From: Microbacterium sp. AG238
GTDB lineage: Bacteria > Actinomycetota > Actinomycetes > Actinomycetales > Microbacteriaceae
DNA length: 64,000 nucleotides
Direction: 5' to 3'
NCBI RefSeq assembly: GCF_003610405.1
Contig: NZ_RAQC01000001.1
Coordinates: 1,116,001 to 1,180,000, forward strand
The translations under genes were made by a program, and so were the position numbers. This document shows positions 61,295 to 64,000 of the stretch, piece after piece (the first letter of the stretch is position 1; every line of letters begins with the position of its first letter). The notes beneath the pieces are model-generated. The model made no database searches. It was not told the origin of the DNA and worked only from the letters and a program-made list of their open reading frames with translations.

Positions 61295-62614
61295 ATGACG
61301 TCTTCGATCACCGCCGCTGCACGCACGCTGACCGACGACTCTCCGCAGCTGCTGCTGCGCGGGTACGGGTTCGGCGAACGCATCTGGAAGCGGGTACGAG
61401 CCGGCGCACGCTCGGCCCCCATGGGTCTGCTCGGCGATCCCGCCATCTTCGTCCGGGGTGCGGAGGGTGTCGAGGTGTTCTACGACGAAGACCGCGTTCA
61501 CCGTCACGGTGCGATGCCGGGCATCGTTCAGGAGACACTGTTCGGACACGGGTCTGTGCACAGCCTCGACGGGCAGGACCACCGCCACCGCAAGGCGACG
61601 TTCCTCGACGTCGCTTACGAGGACGAGCAGGTGGAGCGGCTCCGACCTCACCTGGTCGCGCAGTGGCGGAGCGAAATCGACGAGTGGGTCGCCGGCGGTG
61701 ATCGCTCTGCCTACGACGCGGCGGTGGGCGCCTTCGGGCGAGCCGTCATGCAGTGGGCGGGGCTTCCGGGAACCCCCGCGGCGAAGACACGATGGGCGGC
61801 CCGGCTCGCGCAGATCGTCGACGGTTTCGGCGTTCCGCACTCCCCCGAGTACCTCCTCGCCTGGGTGAATCGCCGCTGGTCGGACCGTCACGCCCAGCAC
61901 CTCATCGAGGCAGTGCGCGACGGCGATCTCGATTCCGAGCCCGGCACCGCCCTGGACGCGTGGTCCTGGCACCGCGACCGTGCCGGCGTGCTTCTCCCGG
62001 CCCGGCTGGCCGGCATCGAGCTGCAGAACAGCATGCGCCCGATGATCGCGGTTGCACGGTTCGTGGCTTTCGCCGCGAAGGAACTGCACGATCGTCCCGA
62101 ATGGCGCGAGCGCATCGCCGCGGAAACGGCCGAGCGCGAGACGCTCGACGGCGGCCCGCTCGCCGTCGCGTTCGCCCAGGAAGTCCGCCGAACAGCCCCG
62201 TTCGTGCCGATGCTTCCCGCGCGCGCGGTCACCGACATCGAGCTCGACGGCCAGCGCGTCGCGGCGGGCGACCGCATCGTGCTCGACATCCTTGGGACCA
62301 ACCTCGATGATCGCTCGTGGGAGCGCGCCAGCGAGTTCACGCCCGAGCGCTTCATCGGTGTCGACGACTACGAGGCACTCCCCGCCTTCATCCCCCACGG
62401 CGGCGCGGATGTCGCCACGGGCCACCGCTGCCCCGGCGAGAAGCTCGCGATCGCGGGGCTCGCGACAGCGATCGCCGCGCTGAGCCATCCTGGCGTCACG
62501 ATCCTCGGCGACGGCCTCGAGGTGAACACGCGCCGGCTGCCGACCAAGCCCGCGTCAGGGGGCCGTGTTCGCGCCACGGGCGCCGGTGGCGGCTGCCCGT
62601 TCCATCGGCGCTGA
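61295..62614 (+). CDS. CYP152-family P450 fatty-acid peroxygenase/decarboxylase
   Basis: A 439-residue P450 of the hydrogen-peroxide-using CYP152 group. The heme Cys379 sits in HGGADVATGHRCPGEK, the CYP152 signature that replaces the normal FGxGxHxC loop, and Arg248-Pro249 in NSMRPMIAVARF bind the fatty-acid carboxylate. His89 in GSVHSLDGQDHRHRK lines up with OleT His85, which favours decarboxylation to terminal alkenes; alpha-hydroxylating P450-BS-beta has Gln there. No redox partner gene is nearby, as expected for a peroxygenase. GTGGAG precedes the ATG. Confidence 0.85.
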   Translation: MTSSITAAARTLTDDSPQLLLRGYGFGERIWKRVRAGARSAPMGLLGDPAIFVRGAEGVEVFYDEDRVHRHGAMPGIVQETLFGHGSVHSLDGQDHRHRKATFLDVAYEDEQVERLRPHLVAQWRSEIDEWVAGGDRSAYDAAVGAFGRAVMQWAGLPGTPAAKTRWAARLAQIVDGFGVPHSPEYLLAWVNRRWSDRHAQHLIEAVRDGDLDSEPGTALDAWSWHRDRAGVLLPARLAGIELQNSMRPMIAVARFVAFAAKELHDRPEWRERIAAETAERETLDGGPLAVAFAQEVRRTAPFVPMLPARAVTDIELDGQRVAAGDRIVLDILGTNLDDRSWERASEFTPERFIGVDDYEALPAFIPHGGADVATGHRCPGEKLAIAGLATAIAALSHPGVTILGDGLEVNTRRLPTKPASGGRVRATGAGGGCPFHRR

Positions 62615-62720
62615 CCCGCGCTACCGAGGTGCGAGGACCGTGTCCCCCGAACGGCCGACTCGACGGACCGGCCGGGAAGCCCTAGCGTCGATCACGTCGA
62701 CGATCTTCCCCCCGGATCGT

Positions 62721-62755
62721 AGAACGCCCCGCATCTTCGGATGTCGGGGCGTTCT
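62721..62755. terminator. strong hairpin after the P450 gene
   Basis: AGAACGCCCCG pairs with CGGGGCGTTCT around an ATC-TTCG-GAT loop, followed by GGTTT. It lies 106 bp beyond the P450 stop and may end that transcript or a small RNA. Confidence 0.7.
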
Positions 62756-63094
62756 GGTTTCCGGGACGCGAGAGGAGCCCGGCGTCATCCGATCGGATGA
62801 AATCTCGCGCCGAACATCGACGTCGATGACCGTCTCAGACCAACCTAACGCGGCATATTTAAGGCGCTTGACCAGCTTTTTCTGGCCGACGGCGAGACGC
62901 AGCCCGCCTGCGCCGGCTTTCTGCCATGCGAGGCATGATCGTGACGTCGGGTGCGATCTAGCGCTGATGGGGAGCAGGGCGGGCCTGCTCGACACCACGG
63001 CCGCGAGTTAGGTCCTCGTCTCGCGCCCGACCTGCGCCCGGGGCTCTGGAGGGGCCCCGGGCGCCTTCTCGTTCCCGGGCACGTCGCCGCTGAC
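62756..63094. other. gene-poor, locally AT-richer stretch
   Basis: No convincing gene is seen here. The segment around 62845-62890 (GCATATTTAAGGCGCTTGAC, then CAGCTTTTTCTGGCC) is much more AT-rich than anything nearby. A minus-strand open frame (to 62621) would encode KKLVKRLKYAALGWSE but runs through the terminator and has no family match I can name. It may be a relic of an inserted element. Confidence 0.45.
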
Positions 63095-63134
63095 CTGCCC
63101 CGCTGCCCCGCTGCCCCGCTGCCCCGCTGCCCCC
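63095..63134. repeat. 8-bp tandem repeat (CTGCCCCG)n
   Basis: Four perfect CTGCCCCG units plus a partial fifth stand in tandem directly before the long inverted repeat at 63137-63191. No gene covers it. Confidence 0.85.
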
Positions 63135-63136
63135 AG

Positions 63137-63191
63137 GAGGTCCCACTTGGGCCGGGTTTGCCGTCCACTTTCCCGGCCCAAGTGGGACCTC
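63137..63191. repeat. perfect 20-bp inverted repeat
   Basis: Arms at 63137-63156 (GAGGTCCCACTTGGGCCGGG) and 63172-63191 are exact reverse complements with a 15-base T-rich loop. This is the longest perfect hairpin in the window. It lies in a non-coding stretch and might be a terminator, an element end or a structured RNA. Confidence 0.85.
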
Positions 63192-63336
63192 GAAGGATCG
63201 AGAAGTGATGATGGGTCGGGATACCACAAGGTTCGGCTGATTGCGTCGACGCGGCGCCCATGCTGCGTCTGGCCTAAGCAGAAGGACGCGCCGAGCCCGA
63301 TTCGGTTCGATGCTCGAACGTGCCCGGATACGACAA

Positions 63337-63359
63337 AACCCCCGGGGATTCCGGGGGTT
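63337..63359 (-). terminator. terminator of the tRNA-Thr-tRNA-Met transcript
   Basis: Read on the minus strand, AACCCCCGG and CCGGGGGTT pair around AATCC and are followed by TTTTG, a clear intrinsic terminator just beyond tRNA-Met. Confidence 0.85.
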
Positions 63360-63367
63360 GTCATCTG

Positions 63368-63441
63368 TAGCAGGAGCGGGGCTTGAACCCGCGACCTCAC
63401 GATTATGAGTCGTGCGCTCTCACCAACTGAGCTACCCTGCC
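63368..63441 (-). tRNA. tRNA-Met (CAT anticodon)
   Basis: The 74-nt cloverleaf has acceptor GGCAGGG pairing with TCCTGCT (two G-U pairs), anticodon stem ACGA/TCGT with loop CTCATAA, and T-arm GCGGGTTCAAGCCCCGC. The anticodon CAT and a weak terminal pair fit elongator Met; an Ile2 tRNA (lysidine-modified) cannot be excluded by sequence. It lies 23 bp from tRNA-Thr in the same transcript. Confidence 0.93.
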
Positions 63442-63464
63442 GCAACGCATCCGAGGATGCTGCG

Positions 63465-63536
63465 AGCCCCGAGTCAGGATTGAACTGACGACCCCTTCCT
63501 TACCATGGAAGTGCTCTGCCACTGAGCTATCGGGGC
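63465..63536 (-). tRNA. tRNA-Thr (GGT anticodon)
   Basis: The 72-nt cloverleaf has acceptor GCCCCGA with TCGGGGC, D-arm TAGCTCAGTGGCAGAGC, anticodon stem CTTCC/GGAAG with loop ATGGTAA, and T-arm GTCAGTTCAATCCTGAC. The CCA is not encoded. Confidence 0.96.
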
Positions 63537-63599
63537 GTGCCACCCGCAAGCGGGCAACTAGAAGAGGATACCATCTCGGCGCCCTCAGACCGAATCAGG

Positions 63600-64000
63600 T
63601 CAGCGCTTCGTGTGCTCCTCGAGCCACGCGATCGGATCGGTCTGGGTGGTGCCACCGAGCAGCACCTCGAGGTGCAGGTGAGCACCGGTCGACTTGCCGG
63701 TGCTGCCGACCTTGCCGATGATCTCGCCGGGCTCGATCGTGTCGCCGACCTTCACCTTGAGCGAGCCGTACTGCATGTGTCCGTACCGGGTCGAGACCAG
63801 TTCGCCGTCGATGTTGTGGTCGATGACGACGGTCACGCCGTAGTCGCCGCCCGCCTCGGTCGCGATGCGCACTGTTCCCCCCGCGACGGCGTGGATCTCG
63901 GCGCCCGCTCCGGGGGTCAGGTCGACGCCGCGGTGCGGACGGGAGAACTCCGACAGGTAGGAGACCGAGCCGAACTGCGCCGAGATCGGAACTCCGACCG
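63600..64000 (-). CDS. M23-family (LytM) metallopeptidase, C-terminal part
   Basis: Only the last 133 or so codons are inside the window; the start lies beyond base 64000. The visible part is a LytM domain: FSRPHRGVDLTPGAGAEIHA gives the zinc ligands His and Asp (H-x3-D), and STGAHLHLEVLLGG the H-x-H with the final zinc His. YGHM and GKVGSTGKSTG are also conserved. Such enzymes cut peptidoglycan cross-bridges or, when extracellular, take part in cell-wall remodelling. It reads toward tRNA-Thr. Confidence 0.9.
   Translation of the reverse strand, partial: VGVPISAQFGSVSYLSEFSRPHRGVDLTPGAGAEIHAVAGGTVRIATEAGGDYGVTVVIDHNIDGELVSTRYGHMQYGSLKVKVGDTIEPGEIIGKVGSTGKSTGAHLHLEVLLGGTTQTDPIAWLEEHTKR

Noticed and set aside
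62621..62998. 125-codon minus-strand frame in the gene-poor stretch
   Set aside because: It runs through a strong terminator hairpin, lacks a convincing ribosome site and resembles no family I can name.

Overview
The window looks like a chromosome segment of a high-GC actinobacterium of the family Microbacteriaceae, most likely Microbacterium or a close relative. This is inferred from the uniformly high GC and GC-ending codons, the frequent GGCATCC/GGATGCC words in genes, many GTG starts, dense ATGA/GTGA stop-start overlaps, a NusG with a long acidic N-terminal extension, a 13E12/DUF222-type HNH protein, and gene order. I could not run a database search, so species and gene names rest on motifs and context.

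Layout. 0-2.6 kb: an AbiEi/DUF559-like nuclease gene enclosed by inverted repeats, a YqaJ-like nuclease and a 2'-5' RNA ligase-type phosphoesterase. 2.6-6.2 kb: an MFS drug exporter, its MarR regulator and a quinone oxidoreductase, with a triple palindromic operator. 6.2-9.3 kb: divergent argP/lysE, acylphosphatase, nitronate monooxygenase. 9.4-12.3 kb: the core run tRNA-Trp-secE-nusG-rplK-rplA (minus strand). 12.5-18.8 kb: DUF222/HNH protein, then an Hsp90-family ATPase paired with a 928-residue TPR protein. 18.9-30 kb: a seven-gene putrescine/GABA catabolic operon with a divergent PucR regulator. 30-35.8 kb: a phosphonate-type ABC importer with a HAD phosphatase and an RpiR regulator. 35.9-40.6 kb: a RamB-like regulator divergent from aceA-aceB (glyoxylate shunt). 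40.7-45.4 kb: lipoprotein, two-component system, drug-type ABC exporter. 45.5-48.8 kb: aminotransferase, murB and two MaoC/Had dehydratases. 48.8-62.6 kb: TSUP permease, DUF2510 protein, heterodimeric ABC exporter, small alarmone synthetase, ohr/ohrR, an SDR/SMP-30/GH15/acidic-protein group, a DUF368 lipid-carrier translocase and a CYP152-type P450. 62.6-64 kb: a gene-poor repeat-bearing stretch, tRNA-Met, tRNA-Thr, and the start-less end of an M23 peptidase.

How it fits together. Two themes dominate. First, the core array thrT-metT-rpmG-hadA-hadB-trpT-secE-nusG-rplK-rplA, contiguous in Mycobacterium tuberculosis, is present here in the same order and orientation but pulled apart by about 14.5 kb and about 33 kb of extra genes, with no rpmG visible. 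Second, the extra genes form compact regulated catabolic and stress modules: putrescine to succinate, acetate/fatty-acid use by the glyoxylate shunt, organic peroxide defence, and efflux.

The most notable observations are five exactly 62-bp palindromic repeats lying only between genes at 30-47 kb, the Hsp90-TPR gene pair, a CYP152 enzyme carrying the histidine typical of OleT fatty-acid decarboxylases, the complete putrescine-to-succinate operon, a phosphonate-type importer without C-P lyase genes, and the GTTGA-N6-TCAAC operator set.
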